DNA of 64,000 nucleotides from an uncultured Clostridia bacterium (GTDB lineage: Bacteria > Bacillota > Clostridia > Christensenellales > UBA1242). The position numbers and the translations under genes were made by a program. Below the pieces are notes generated by a model. That model searched no databases. It was not told the origin of the DNA and saw only the letters and a list, made by a program, of their open reading frames with translations. Within the stretch, counting starts at the first letter, position 1. Each line of letters opens with the position of its first letter. Below, piece after piece: positions 53,526 to 62,856 of this stretch. The stretch covers positions 618,303-682,302 of the forward strand of contig CAKVOE010000001.1 in NCBI GenBank assembly GCA_934778215.1, given 5' to 3'.

Positions 53526-55100
53526 ATGTTGTGGATAGACGAAGCCGTTCAAAAATTAATTAACGACAATCCCCAAAAAGAAGAATTCACTTGTGCTGCT
53601 GGCATTAGCCCATCTGGCCCAATCCATATAGGCAACTTCCGTGAATTTTTAACCAGTTATTTTGTTCATATAGGATTAAAGATGGCTGGCAAGAAGTCAA
53701 GATTTATTATGAGTTTTGACGATTTTGATAGACTACGAAAGGTTCCGTTTGCAGTCAAGCAAGTTGTAGGAGATTCTTACGATTGTTATATCGGTACTCC
53801 CTATGCAGATATCCCTGACCCATTCGGTTGCCATAGTAGTTATGCAGAACACTTTGAAGAACAATTCAAAAAAGCAGTGTCTGCTTTTGGCATAGAGTGC
53901 GAATTTATTACCCAAGCCAAAGAATATCGCAGTGGCAGATATGTTGAGGGTATTATTAAAGCACTTAAAGAACGCAAAACTATTTACGACATTTTGTATG
54001 AATACAAAAGCCAAGAAGCAACCAGTGAAGGCCGTGAAGCCTATGTTCCTATTCAGGTATATTGCGAAAAGTGCGGACACGACTCAACCACTGTAACCCA
54101 TGTTTCTGATGACGCCGAAAGCATTAGTTACCAATGCGCCTGCGGTCATCACGATACCGTAAATGTACGCAACTATCATAATATTAAGCTTGTTTGGAAG
54201 GTAGACTGGCCAATGCGTTGGAACGAAGAAAAGGTTACCTTTGAACCGGGTGGCAAAGACCACGGCACCGAGGGCAGTTCGTACACCGTTGGCAAAATTA
54301 TTGTAGATAAAGTTTACGGCTACACCGCCCCAGACTTTGTAATGTATGAATTTATTGGCATAAAAGGCGGTGGCGGTAAAATGAGTAGTTCATCGGGTGC
54401 ATCTATTACCCCCGAAGAGTTGCTTAAAGTTTGCCCACCAGAAATGATTCTTTGGTTATACTCAAAAGTTCCCGCTCGTCAAAGTTGGTCATTCTGCTTT
54501 GATGACGAAATTTTAAGACAATATCACGAATTTGACCGCTCGCTCGTAGCGTACAATCAAGACAATTGCCCTGCAAATATTAAAGATGTTATGCGTTATG
54601 TAACTTACGGAAGAGATTTAAAGCCTAGCACCGTTTCGGCACAATTGTTGTTCTCATTGGGCTCAATTGTAAACTTTGAACCAAACCTAATGTATGAACT
54701 TTACAAAAAGGTAGAACCAAATGTAGATAAAGCCGACTTGTTATCACGATTAGACCGCATAAAATATTGGGCAACCACCTACGCACCAGAGTCTATTGCA
54801 AAATTGCTAGATAGCAAAAATATCGAATATTTTAATAGCCTTTCTGAGCGTGAGCAAAACGATATTCGCACTCTTTACAGCACGCTTTCAAAAAATGATA
54901 TTCCTCTTGCCGAATTGCAACAAGTGTTATACGATATTCCAAAACAAGACGGTTTAGACAACAAGCAAAACCAACCATTCCAAAAAAAGTTCTTCCAAAA
55001 TGTTTACAGCCTACTAATTGGCAAAGATTCTGGACCAAGGCTATACCTATTTTTGGGCGCATTAAATAAAGATATGTACCTAAAATTATTGGAGTTTTAA
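53526..55100 (+). CDS. lysK: Class I lysyl-tRNA synthetase
   Basis: ATG 53526 follows AAGGAG; the product has 524 residues. The class I signatures are SPSGPIHIGN (HIGN 34-37) and KMSSS (285-289). A zinc-binding insertion has Cys180, Cys183, Cys204 and Cys206 (YCEKCGH, QCACGHH). GGKDHGTEGSSY lies in the active site. It charges tRNA-Lys in the cytoplasm. Most Bacillota use the unrelated class II LysS; the class I form is typical of Archaea, spirochaetes, alphaproteobacteria and some Clostridia. The trmL gene follows after two bases. Confidence 0.95.
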   Translation: MLWIDEAVQKLINDNPQKEEFTCAAGISPSGPIHIGNFREFLTSYFVHIGLKMAGKKSRFIMSFDDFDRLRKVPFAVKQVVGDSYDCYIGTPYADIPDPFGCHSSYAEHFEEQFKKAVSAFGIECEFITQAKEYRSGRYVEGIIKALKERKTIYDILYEYKSQEATSEGREAYVPIQVYCEKCGHDSTTVTHVSDDAESISYQCACGHHDTVNVRNYHNIKLVWKVDWPMRWNEEKVTFEPGGKDHGTEGSSYTVGKIIVDKVYGYTAPDFVMYEFIGIKGGGGKMSSSSGASITPEELLKVCPPEMILWLYSKVPARQSWSFCFDDEILRQYHEFDRSLVAYNQDNCPANIKDVMRYVTYGRDLKPSTVSAQLLFSLGSIVNFEPNLMYELYKKVEPNVDKADLLSRLDRIKYWATTYAPESIAKLLDSKNIEYFNSLSEREQNDIRTLYSTLSKNDIPLAELQQVLYDIPKQDGLDNKQNQPFQKKFFQNVYSLLIGKDSGPRLYLFLGALNKDMYLKLLEF

Positions 55101-55102
55101 TA

Positions 55103-55591
55103 ATGAATATAGTTTTAGTAGAGCCCGAAATTCCACAAAACGCCGGAAACATAATTAGAACTTGTATGGCAACTAACACAAAATTGTTTTTGGTTAAGCC
55201 GTTAGGTTTTACGCTAGACGACAAACATTTTAAGCGTGCAGGAATGGACTATCTTACCCTTGCAGACTTTACCGTTGTAGACAGTTTTGAAGAAATTTAT
55301 GAACAGAACAAAAATTGCAAATTCTTCTTTGCATCTACCAAAAGCCCACAAAAATACACCGATGTTTCCTACCCTGCCGATTGCTTTATTGTTTTTGGCA
55401 AAGAAAGTTTTGGGCTAAGAGAGAGTTTGCTAAAAAAGCATTTAAACGATTGCATAAAAATACCAATGGTAGAAAACGCACGCAGTTTAAACCTTTCTAA
55501 CTCTGTCGCAATAATATTGTTTGAAGCCTTACGCCAAAACAACTTTTGCGGATTAAAAGAAAGTGGGAGTCTTACCGGCAGAATAGATTAA
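55103..55591 (+). CDS. trmL: tRNA (cytidine/uridine-34-2'-O)-methyltransferase TrmL
   Basis: 162 residues, usual length. SPOUT-family motifs are visible: VLVEPEIPQNAGNIIRTC at the N-terminus, FGKESFGLRE (motif 2), and IPMVENARSLNLSNSVAI (motif 3, the knot that binds S-adenosylmethionine). It methylates the ribose of the wobble base in tRNA-Leu in the species studied. Its start lies two bases after the LysRS stop, pointing to an operon of two tRNA genes. Confidence 0.93.
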   Translation: MNIVLVEPEIPQNAGNIIRTCMATNTKLFLVKPLGFTLDDKHFKRAGMDYLTLADFTVVDSFEEIYEQNKNCKFFFASTKSPQKYTDVSYPADCFIVFGKESFGLRESLLKKHLNDCIKIPMVENARSLNLSNSVAIILFEALRQNNFCGLKESGSLTGRID

Positions 55592-55598
55592 TAAGTTT

Positions 55599-55631
55599 AA
55601 GCCAAGTAATAATTTATTATTACTCTGGCTT
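55599..55631 (+). terminator. Terminator of the LysRS-TrmL operon
   Basis: AAGCCA plus AGTAATAAT pair with ATTATTACT plus TGGCTT (one bulge), followed by ATTTTTTT. Confidence 0.85.
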
Positions 55632-55670
55632 ATTTTTTTAGTATAAATAAAAAAATTTTTGTATTTTATT

Positions 55671-55698
55671 TTGCTTTTTTTTATTGATTTGCTATAAT
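55671..55698 (+). promoter_or_regulatory. Promoter of the ABC exporter gene
   Basis: TTGCTT, 16-base spacer, TATAAT. The -35 box is weak. Confidence 0.45.
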
Positions 55699-55758
55699 AA
55701 ACGCATACAAAGATAATAAAAAAAATAAATGTTGTTATGCAACTAAGGTAGTAACATT

Positions 55759-57525
55759 ATGGCTGTTGTTACAAAAGAAGACCACATTAAGGGATTTAAA
55801 AATTTAGGGAAATATTTAAAATATTTCAAAAAATATAAATGGCTATGTTTAGGCTTTTGGGCGACACTGGTTATGTGTGGTGTCATTGGTTTTTTTACGC
55901 CCGTTATTTTGGGTAAAACCATATCCGAAATTGCAAATGCAAATTTTGATAGCGCACTAAATTATGCATGGATATTGTTTGCTCTTGAACTTATAAACTT
56001 AGGCTTTTCGGTTTTGCAAACGCCCTTTTTTAAGATGCTCGAAAACAAGGTAAAGTTAGATGTAAAAGTAGATGTTATAAATAGTTCCTTTAACATTAAC
56101 ATTGGTCAATACGAAAAAATGGGCAACGGCGTATTTATAACCCGTCTTACAAGCGACCTAAACAGTTTAAGTAACTCCTTTAAAACCATTTCCGAAACCA
56201 TCGTTTCATTTATGAGCAAAATTGGCTTTTTGGTATATATTTCAATAATTAATATATGGCTTGGGCTGTTTTTGCTGGCATTTATCATCATTAGATATTA
56301 TGTATACAAGGTTAGAATATATTATTTTTCAATATACAAGCCCATTGTACATAAAGCAAATGAAACGGTTAATAGTACCGTTGGCGAAACCATTCGTGGC
56401 ATAAAAGACATCAAAACACTAGATATGCAGTCTACCCTACTAAACCAAATAGAAATTCAGCAAACCGAATATATGAAGGCAGACAACAAAGAGTGGTACA
56501 TTGGTGTTTCGCTGTGTGCCTTTGCTAATTTTGTAAGCATTGTTTGCAATCTGCTCTTTGTTATGCTATGTATAACGCTTATGCAACGAGGCTACATAGA
56601 AATTGCCATTTTTTATACCGCTTATGTATATAAGTCGCATGTTATGGAATTTGCCGTTCATTTAGGAAATTTGCAAAACTACCTAAAAGAAATTGAAGTT
56701 TCTGCATGGCGTGTTTTTGACTTAAAAGACGGCGTAAAATATCAATTTAACAAATATGGTTCCGACAACTACCCAGAGTTTGCAGGCTCGGTAGAGTTTA
56801 AAGATGTTACCTTTGGCTACTCCCCAAACAGTTTTGTACTAAACGGCGTATCTTTCAAAATTAAGGAACATACCCATGTTGCGTTTGTCGGCGAAAGTGG
56901 GTGCGGAAAATCTACTATTGTTAGTCTAATTTGCAAGTTGTACTCCCCTACCAGCGGTTCAATTTTTTATGACGACAAGCCAGCCGAAAGTTTATCTCAC
57001 GAGTTTTTTAAGCAAGTAACTATGGTAAACCAATTCCCATATTTGTTTAATATGACTATTAGAGAAAATATGCATTTAGTAAAACCCGATGCTACCGATG
57101 AAGAAATTTATCAAGCACTAAAACTGTCTAATGCTTACGAATTTGTATACGCTCTTCCAAACCGCTTGGATAGTTTTTTGGGCGAGGGCGGAACAAGGCT
57201 TTCGGGCGGACAAAAGCAAAGAATTTGCATTGCAAGAGCATTGTTAAAAGATGCTAAACTAATTGTATTTGATGAAGCAACCAGTTCACTAGACAACATT
57301 TCGCAAGACCATGTAATAGAATCTATAAACTCACTCAAAAAAGACAAAACCATTGTTACTATTGCCCACCGCCTATCCACCATAGAAGATTGCGATGAGA
57401 TATTCTTCCTAGACGGCGGACTAATTGTAGCCCACGGCACACACACCGAACTAATGCACACCAACAAAACCTACCGCTCGCTATACAACAAGCAAATTAA
57501 AGAAGGCGTTTCAGCAGACCAATAA
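55759..57525 (+). CDS. ABC exporter, fused permease-ATPase (half-transporter)
   Basis: 588 residues. An N-terminal membrane domain with six segments (about 30-310) is followed by the nucleotide-binding domain: Walker A GESGCGKST (about 379-387), signature LSGGQKQR, Walker B LIVFDEATSSLD, switch AHRLS. This is the MsbA/lipid and multidrug half-exporter type, working as a homodimer or heterodimer; no partner gene lies beside it. AAGGTAG precedes the ATG. Substrate unknown. Confidence 0.93.
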   Translation: MAVVTKEDHIKGFKNLGKYLKYFKKYKWLCLGFWATLVMCGVIGFFTPVILGKTISEIANANFDSALNYAWILFALELINLGFSVLQTPFFKMLENKVKLDVKVDVINSSFNINIGQYEKMGNGVFITRLTSDLNSLSNSFKTISETIVSFMSKIGFLVYISIINIWLGLFLLAFIIIRYYVYKVRIYYFSIYKPIVHKANETVNSTVGETIRGIKDIKTLDMQSTLLNQIEIQQTEYMKADNKEWYIGVSLCAFANFVSIVCNLLFVMLCITLMQRGYIEIAIFYTAYVYKSHVMEFAVHLGNLQNYLKEIEVSAWRVFDLKDGVKYQFNKYGSDNYPEFAGSVEFKDVTFGYSPNSFVLNGVSFKIKEHTHVAFVGESGCGKSTIVSLICKLYSPTSGSIFYDDKPAESLSHEFFKQVTMVNQFPYLFNMTIRENMHLVKPDATDEEIYQALKLSNAYEFVYALPNRLDSFLGEGGTRLSGGQKQRICIARALLKDAKLIVFDEATSSLDNISQDHVIESINSLKKDKTIVTIAHRLSTIEDCDEIFFLDGGLIVAHGTHTELMHTNKTYRSLYNKQIKEGVSADQ

Positions 57526-57605
57526 CCCCCAACACATTTACATGAGTTTTCAAAAATGCAATAATTTATTTGCTCGTATATCTCTCCATTCTTTGCAATA
57601 ATTAT

Positions 57606-57635
57606 TTGACATTATATTAATATTTTTTTTATAAT
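57606..57635 (+). promoter_or_regulatory. Upstream promoter before the leader-peptide region
   Basis: TTGACA, 18-base spacer, TATAAT. It is followed six bases later by an ATG that opens an uncertain 51-codon hydrophobic frame (57642-57797). Confidence 0.6.
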
Positions 57636-57690
57636 TTATATATGAATAGTTCAAAAATTCACATTCTAATAAAAATTTTTGCAAATTGTA

Positions 57691-57719
57691 TTGCATTTTC
57701 ATTTTTTATATGTTATATT
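57691..57719 (+). promoter_or_regulatory. Promoter directly before the leader peptide
   Basis: TTGCAT, 17-base spacer, TATATT. Transcription would start near 57726, just before GGAG at 57731. Confidence 0.65.
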
Positions 57720-57741
57720 AAGCACATAAAGGAGCAAATTA

Positions 57742-57837
57742 ATGAAATATTTTATGCCTACAAATTCAAAAGACGGTGTATCGACTGTTTATTTTAACAG
57801 CCAGTCCTTTTCGTGTAGGCGAAAATCAATTTTATAA
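57742..57837 (+). CDS. 31-residue leader peptide of the ABC-2 cassette
   Basis: AAAGGAG lies seven bases before ATG 57742. The frame reads MKYFMPTNSKDG, then VYFNSQSFSCRRKSIL, and stops at 57835. A T-tailed terminator hairpin follows 60 bases later, and the cassette's first gene starts 150 bases later. From memory the peptide resembles short leader peptides upstream of tet(M)-type ribosomal protection genes, which use translation-dependent attenuation; I cannot check that here. The Ser-Phe-Ser-Cys-Arg-Arg stretch near the end could be the stalling part. Confidence 0.7.
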   Translation: MKYFMPTNSKDGVSTVYFNSQSFSCRRKSIL

Positions 57838-57896
57838 AACCCCTTAATAATATTACCCATATAAATACTAACAAATTAAGAGTTATAGTAAATTGT

Positions 57897-57933
57897 GAGC
57901 ACCTACCCCTAAAAAAGGCAGATGCTCTTTTTT
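57897..57933 (+). terminator. Attenuator-type terminator before the ABC-2 cassette
   Basis: GAGCA pairs with TGCTC, extending inward through CCT/AG and CC/GG with two mismatches; six T follow. It sits between the leader peptide and ATG 57988, so most transcripts may stop here unless read-through is induced. Confidence 0.75.
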
Positions 57934-57987
57934 ATTAAAATTTTAAGCACAAAAAAATACAAAAACAAATTTATAAAGGAAACAAAA

Positions 57988-58965
57988 ATGAAAGTTATAG
58001 AAGTAACCAATTTAAAAAAGGAATTTATTACAAAGACCCGAAAAGTTAAACCAAATGGAAAAAAGTATCTTTTCAAAAAGGAAAAGCGTATTAAAAACGC
58101 CGTAGACGGCATAAGTTTTTCAGTTGAAGAAGGCGAGGCTCTTGCGTTTATTGGACCAAACGGTGCCGGCAAATCTACCACTATCAAAATGCTTACTGGA
58201 ATTTTGTATCCAACAAGCGGAGATATAAAAGTTCTAGGGCTAGACCCACGCACAGAACGAATTAAATTATCTTACCAAATTGGTTCAGTGTTCGGTCAAA
58301 AAGAACAATTGTGGATTCACTTATCACCTATGGAAAACTTTAAGTTTTTCGGTTCTATTTACGACATCAAAAAAGATGATTTAGAAAAGCGAATTGATGA
58401 ATTGTCAACATTGTTTGAAATTAAAGATTTTATCAATCAGCCCGTAAAAAGTTTAAGTTTGGGTCAACGAATGAAATGTGAAATGGTAGCATCTCTTCTA
58501 CACAACCCAAAAATGCTGTTCTTTGATGAGCCAACTATTGGACTAGACCCAATAGCAAAAGAAACCTTGCGTAATCTTATCAAAAAAGTTAACCGTGAAC
58601 TCAAAACGACCATCTTTTTTACCTCACACGATGTTGGAGATATAGAGGAAGTTTGTAAGCGAGTTATAATAATAAATAATGGTAAAATTGTGTTAGATGA
58701 TAGCATGAGAAATCTAAAATATCATCACTTAAACAAAAAAATTGTAGAAGTTAACCTTAATAAAAACATAAATATTGTAGAAACAGATGGTATGAAAGTC
58801 TTAAAAGCAAAAGATACATTATACAAAATTGAAGTAGATATGAACAAAACTACAATGGACGAACTTATGGGGTTATTTAAAGCAGATGATTTACAAGATA
58901 TTACCATTTCTAGTGAACCACTAGAAGAGATTATAAAAAATATATACCGAGGTAACGATGAATAA
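57988..58965 (+). CDS. ABC-2 exporter ATPase
   Basis: AAGGAAAC precedes ATG 57988; 325 residues. Walker A GPNGAGKST (about 57-65), signature LSLGQRMKCEM, Walker B MLFFDEPTIGLD and switch FTSHDVGD are intact. LSLGQ in place of LSGGQ matches the ATPase subfamily paired with DUF990-type permeases. The stop overlaps the next gene's start by eight bases. The gene is AT-rich with A/T-ending codons, unlike the surface-protein gene upstream. The exported compound is unknown; drug or peptide efflux is likely by family. Confidence 0.92.
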   Translation: MKVIEVTNLKKEFITKTRKVKPNGKKYLFKKEKRIKNAVDGISFSVEEGEALAFIGPNGAGKSTTIKMLTGILYPTSGDIKVLGLDPRTERIKLSYQIGSVFGQKEQLWIHLSPMENFKFFGSIYDIKKDDLEKRIDELSTLFEIKDFINQPVKSLSLGQRMKCEMVASLLHNPKMLFFDEPTIGLDPIAKETLRNLIKKVNRELKTTIFFTSHDVGDIEEVCKRVIIINNGKIVLDDSMRNLKYHHLNKKIVEVNLNKNINIVETDGMKVLKAKDTLYKIEVDMNKTTMDELMGLFKADDLQDITISSEPLEEIIKNIYRGNDE

Positions 58966-59755
58966 ATATTTGAGCATATTCAAAACAAGTTTTCGTCAAG
59001 AGAGTAAAACAATTGCAAACTCGCTTACTTCTGTTGTGTCTTTTGTAGTTATTATTTACATATTTCAACAATTATGGCAATTTATCTACGGCGGGTCGGG
59101 TGGCGGAACCCTAATTAACGGCTACTCTGCCCAGATGATGATTTGGTATATGATAATGGCAGAAGTTTTGATGTATTCTTTAAACGCAAGAGCAACAACA
59201 AGAGCATTTTCTAACGATATTAAGTCCGGCAAAATTGCTTACCAATTAAACAAACCATATAACTATTTTGCTTATCAAGTATGCTCACAAGCCGGTGCTT
59301 TTATGTGGAAACTTATATTCCTAGTGCCAACCGGTATTATTATGGGACTAATTCTGCTTGGTCCAATTCCAAATTTTAGTATTGTCTACGTTATACCACT
59401 ACTTGTTAGCTTACTATTGGCAGTATTACTTACTTGTATTATTTACGGAACAGTAGGACTTTTATCTTTCTGGATTGAAGAAGCTACACCATTTACCTGG
59501 ATTGTTCAAAAATTTCAAATGTTATTTGGTCTATTCTTCCCGCCCGAATTTTTCCCTGCTTGGCTACAACCATTTATTGAATATAGTCCAGTGTACGCAA
59601 TGATGAGCGGACCTTGTAAACTACTTGCAAACTTTTCTTGGGAACTATTTTTAAAAGTTTCTATCTCTCAAATTTCTTGGCTAGCCATATTTTTGGGTGT
59701 TAGCCTAATATTATATAAATCTGGAACAAAGAAGGTGAATGTAAATGGCGGTTAA
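58958..59755 (+). CDS. ABC-2 exporter permease 1 (DUF990-like)
   Basis: 265 residues with six membrane segments. The start YLSIFKTSFRQESK followed by a long hydrophobic stretch, and LNARATTRAFSNDIKSGKIA before LNKPYNYFAYQ, match the ABC-2 family 6 (formerly DUF990) permeases. PPEFFPAWLQPFIEYSPVYA near the end is also typical. It overlaps both neighbours, so translation is coupled. It forms the membrane channel with the next gene's product. Confidence 0.88.
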   Translation: MNKYLSIFKTSFRQESKTIANSLTSVVSFVVIIYIFQQLWQFIYGGSGGGTLINGYSAQMMIWYMIMAEVLMYSLNARATTRAFSNDIKSGKIAYQLNKPYNYFAYQVCSQAGAFMWKLIFLVPTGIIMGLILLGPIPNFSIVYVIPLLVSLLLAVLLTCIIYGTVGLLSFWIEEATPFTWIVQKFQMLFGLFFPPEFFPAWLQPFIEYSPVYAMMSGPCKLLANFSWELFLKVSISQISWLAIFLGVSLILYKSGTKKVNVNGG

Positions 59756-60536
59756 AAACAATTTAAAACTGATATTTAGTTACTTTAAATTAAATTTGAA
59801 AAAAGAATGGAAATATAAATCATCATTTTTTATGCAGATAATAATGATGATATTGAATGATGCATTCTTTATCATTCAGTGGTTAATAATCTTCCAACTT
59901 GTAGATAATATTGGCGGATATGGATTTAATGAAGTAATGATGCTATGGGCTATTTCCGCTGGTGGATATGGATTCTCTCATACTTTCTTTGCGGGAGCTT
60001 GGAATATAAAAGATATTGTTTATGAAGGTAAATTAGATGTGTTCTTAACACAACCTAAAAGCGTGCTCTTAAATGTTTGTTGTTCTTCAACCGAAGTTGC
60101 AGGAATTGGAGATATGTTATATGCTTTTGTAGTACTCGCAATTATTGGTGCACCTTGGTATTGGTATTTACTAATGGTGCCAGCAATGATTTGTGCAGGA
60201 CTTATTTATGTGGCTGTTTATGTTGTATATGTAAGCCTTTGCTTTTATATAAAACGTGGGGACGCTGTTGCAAAATCTGTTGAAGGAACTATAAACAAAG
60301 CAGGAAATTACCCACCTGCAATATACAACACTATTATCAAAGGATTATTCTTTACTTTAATTCCTACCTTCTTCTATACTTTTATTCCAGTACAATACTT
60401 CTTCCTAACACCTAATATTTGGTGGATTTTGGGAGCGGTTGTAGTCACTGCAATTTGGGCAGTATTAGCATTTGTAACATTTAACAAAGGACTAAAAAAA
60501 TACAATTCCGGCTCACTTATGGGCGGAAGATTATAA
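59745..60536 (+). CDS. ABC-2 exporter permease 2 (DUF990-like)
   Basis: 263 residues and six membrane segments. The N-terminus LKKEWKYKSSFFMQIIMM, the charged VYEGKLDVFLTQPKSVLLN and the C-terminal FNKGLKKYNSGS are typical of the second permease in ATPase-permease-permease triplets. It overlaps permease 1 by 11 bases. With it, the ABC part of the cassette is complete. Confidence 0.88.
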   Translation: MAVKNNLKLIFSYFKLNLKKEWKYKSSFFMQIIMMILNDAFFIIQWLIIFQLVDNIGGYGFNEVMMLWAISAGGYGFSHTFFAGAWNIKDIVYEGKLDVFLTQPKSVLLNVCCSSTEVAGIGDMLYAFVVLAIIGAPWYWYLLMVPAMICAGLIYVAVYVVYVSLCFYIKRGDAVAKSVEGTINKAGNYPPAIYNTIIKGLFFTLIPTFFYTFIPVQYFFLTPNIWWILGAVVVTAIWAVLAFVTFNKGLKKYNSGSLMGGRL

Positions 60537-60559
60537 AAAAATTATAAAGGAGAGGATTA

Positions 60560-61264
60560 ATGACATATGATGAATTAATAAAGCATCTAAAAACTATTAG
60601 TGACAAGCAACAACAAATAGAATATTTGTTTAAGTATATGCTACAAAGTGTTCAATATGATTACCCAACCCTTGAAATTTGTAAATTTGATAATAGTTTG
60701 CTGGATTATATTGATACGCATTACAATCCCGAAATTGCAGAAGACAGACAAAAGGTTATTCAATTAATAAAAAGTAAAGGTTATTCAAATGAATTTATAT
60801 TAAGAATATTAGAAAATTATGGAAAAAGTTTTATCGTCCCAGCCAGACCAGAAATGGTTATTATGGGAAAATTAAATAAGGCAATACCCGAACATACAGA
60901 TTATAGGACTTTTGCAAGTGCCAAGAATATGGCTAAACCATTAGTTGAGTATAAAAATGGAATTATTATAAAAGGCGTGTGTGCAGATTTTTCTGAGTTT
61001 ACCAAAAACATTTGTGATGAATTAAATATACCCTGCAATATTGTCAATGGAGCAACTCCAATTTCGCACGTTTGGAATTTGATAAATGTTGGAGATGGTT
61101 TTAAGCATTATGATTTAACTTATGCAATATACGCAAGAGATGAATTTAATGGTTGGGGCAAAGTAAACCCAAGCAACTTTTTGGGCGTTACAACAAAAAA
61201 GTTGTTAGAAATGCATCCTAGTAGAACAATAGATAGCATATATACAAGCGAAAAAACTTCATAA
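60560..61264 (+). CDS. Transglutaminase-like protein of the cassette
   Basis: 234 residues, no signal peptide. The papain-fold triad is clear: Cys141 in KGVCADFSEF, His170 in PISHVWNLI, Asp185 in HYDLTYA. The N-terminal 130 residues are helical. Many stand-alone transglutaminase-like domains are amidases or peptidases; a link to modifying the compound exported by the ABC genes is inference. An AAGGAGAG site precedes the ATG and the gap to permease 2 is only 23 bases. Confidence 0.8.
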   Translation: MTYDELIKHLKTISDKQQQIEYLFKYMLQSVQYDYPTLEICKFDNSLLDYIDTHYNPEIAEDRQKVIQLIKSKGYSNEFILRILENYGKSFIVPARPEMVIMGKLNKAIPEHTDYRTFASAKNMAKPLVEYKNGIIIKGVCADFSEFTKNICDELNIPCNIVNGATPISHVWNLINVGDGFKHYDLTYAIYARDEFNGWGKVNPSNFLGVTTKKLLEMHPSRTIDSIYTSEKTS

Positions 61265-61279
61265 AGGATAAAATATATA

Positions 61280-62374
61280 ATGGAAATAAATTTAATGGGG
61301 CAAAATATAATAGCACCTACCAATAGCTTAGAAACAAAAGATTTAATTTTGAAAACATACGATGAAAAATATTTAAGCGATACATATAATAATTTCTTCT
61401 GCCAACAAGAAACTGCAAAATATTTGTTATGGAAACCAACTACAAGTATAGAAGAAGCAAAGGAACGACTTGAAAGGTGGTCAAAAGATTGGAATTTATT
61501 TTATCTAATAATTGAAAAGAAGACGGATACATGCATTGGCTATTTAGGTGTTGATAAAATTGAGAAAGATATTTATGGTCGCCTAGGCATCTGTTTGGGT
61601 TTATATTTTAAAAATAAAGGTTATGGAACACAGGCTTTAATTGCGTTGATAAATTATTTAAAATTACAAAAAGCAAAGGAATTACATTATAGCCATTTCA
61701 AAGAAAACATATCCTCACAAAAACTTGCAGAAAAAATTGGCTTTAAGCGAGTTAAAGAAGATAAACGAATTAGGAAATGGGACAACAAAGAATTTGAAGA
61801 ATATTTTTATGTTTTGAATTTGGATGAGAAAATTATGAAAGAAATTAAACTAAAAAATGGCGAAGTTTTAACAATCACATCTCCTACACTTGCTGACGCA
61901 CAAAACCTTGCAGATTTTGCTAATACTATACGATGTGAAAGCAAGTTTATAACAATGAGCGAAGAAGATGAACCCTCCACCAAATCAAGCCAAGAAAAAT
62001 GGGTACAAAACACACTAAACAATAACCGAAGCTTTATCTTTTCGGCAAAGATAAATGATAAACTTGTTGGTAGTGGTAATTTCTGTCCAAAATCAAACAA
62101 GGCAAGGCTTGCTCATAGGTGTGATATGGGTGTTAGCGTATTAAAAGAATATTGGGGTTTAGGTATTGCCAGTGAAATAATGAAAATAATTATTGATAAG
62201 GCAAAAGAAGCAGGCTTTGAACAAATAGAACTTCAAGTCGTTGAAGAAAACGCATCTGCAAGGCATTTATATAAAAAATTTGGCTTTTATGAAACGGGCT
62301 ATATTAACCACGGAATGAAATATGCAGACGGAACATACACAAAACTAATTTTAATGCAAAAAGATTTAAAATAA
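61280..62374 (+). CDS. Tandem GNAT acetyltransferase
   Basis: 364 residues, two GNAT domains in one chain. Domain 1 (about 15-180) is of the RimJ/RimL type with LYFKNKGYGTQALIALI and FKENISSQKLAEKIGFKRV. Domain 2 (about 190-364) has EYWGLGIASEIMKIIID and VEENASARHLYKKFGFYETG. A Met begins the second domain after a KIM linker, so it may be a fusion of two genes. It could protect the cell by acetylating an antibiotic or acetylate ribosomal or other proteins. The gap to the previous gene is 15 bases. Confidence 0.88.
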   Translation: MEINLMGQNIIAPTNSLETKDLILKTYDEKYLSDTYNNFFCQQETAKYLLWKPTTSIEEAKERLERWSKDWNLFYLIIEKKTDTCIGYLGVDKIEKDIYGRLGICLGLYFKNKGYGTQALIALINYLKLQKAKELHYSHFKENISSQKLAEKIGFKRVKEDKRIRKWDNKEFEEYFYVLNLDEKIMKEIKLKNGEVLTITSPTLADAQNLADFANTIRCESKFITMSEEDEPSTKSSQEKWVQNTLNNNRSFIFSAKINDKLVGSGNFCPKSNKARLAHRCDMGVSVLKEYWGLGIASEIMKIIIDKAKEAGFEQIELQVVEENASARHLYKKFGFYETGYINHGMKYADGTYTKLILMQKDLK

Positions 62375-62385
62375 AGGAGAAAATT

Positions 62386-62772
62386 ATGAAAATTAAGATT
62401 GATGCAGAAAAACTTATCTGTGAGCAAACAAAAAACGCAAAACAATGTGTAGAACTTTTAGGTAAAGGCAAATACTCTGTCGCAAAATTGGAAATGATTG
62501 TTAAAGAACTTAAAAATATAAATAAATCATTAGAAACCCTTTGCCCTACTACTACAACTATCACATCAACATCTTATGGTGGTAGCACAACCCAAATGGA
62601 GGTGCCTACAATCACGCAGAGCAAATTGTACAAAGAAAATCAATTTCTTATATTTGCATTATCACAGCAAATTGATATAGCAAAAACCAACGAATTATAT
62701 TTTGTGTCTGACTTTAATTTTACAGAAAACCAAATTTTAAATTATGGTCATATCGCTGGTATTATATCATAA
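62386..62772 (+). CDS. Unknown small protein of the cassette
   Basis: 128 residues. An N-terminal amphipathic helical part (MKIKIDAEKLICEQTKNAKQ, then KLEMIVKELKNINKSLE) is followed by a Thr/Ser-rich stretch (TTTTITSTSYGGSTTQ) and a second helical part. No signal peptide or known motif. GGAG precedes the ATG, 11 bases after the acetyltransferase gene. Confidence 0.7.
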   Translation: MKIKIDAEKLICEQTKNAKQCVELLGKGKYSVAKLEMIVKELKNINKSLETLCPTTTTITSTSYGGSTTQMEVPTITQSKLYKENQFLIFALSQQIDIAKTNELYFVSDFNFTENQILNYGHIAGIIS

Positions 62773-62856
62773 CCCCACCCTATATTTACATCAAACAAAC
62801 GCCACAACAAAACAAAATGAATAATTATAAAAATTTAAAATCACAAGGAGAAAATT

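Noticed and set aside
57642..57797. 51-codon hydrophobic frame after the upstream promoter
   Set aside because: It overlaps the leader peptide in another frame and lacks a ribosome binding site; kept only as a possible fourth leaderless start.
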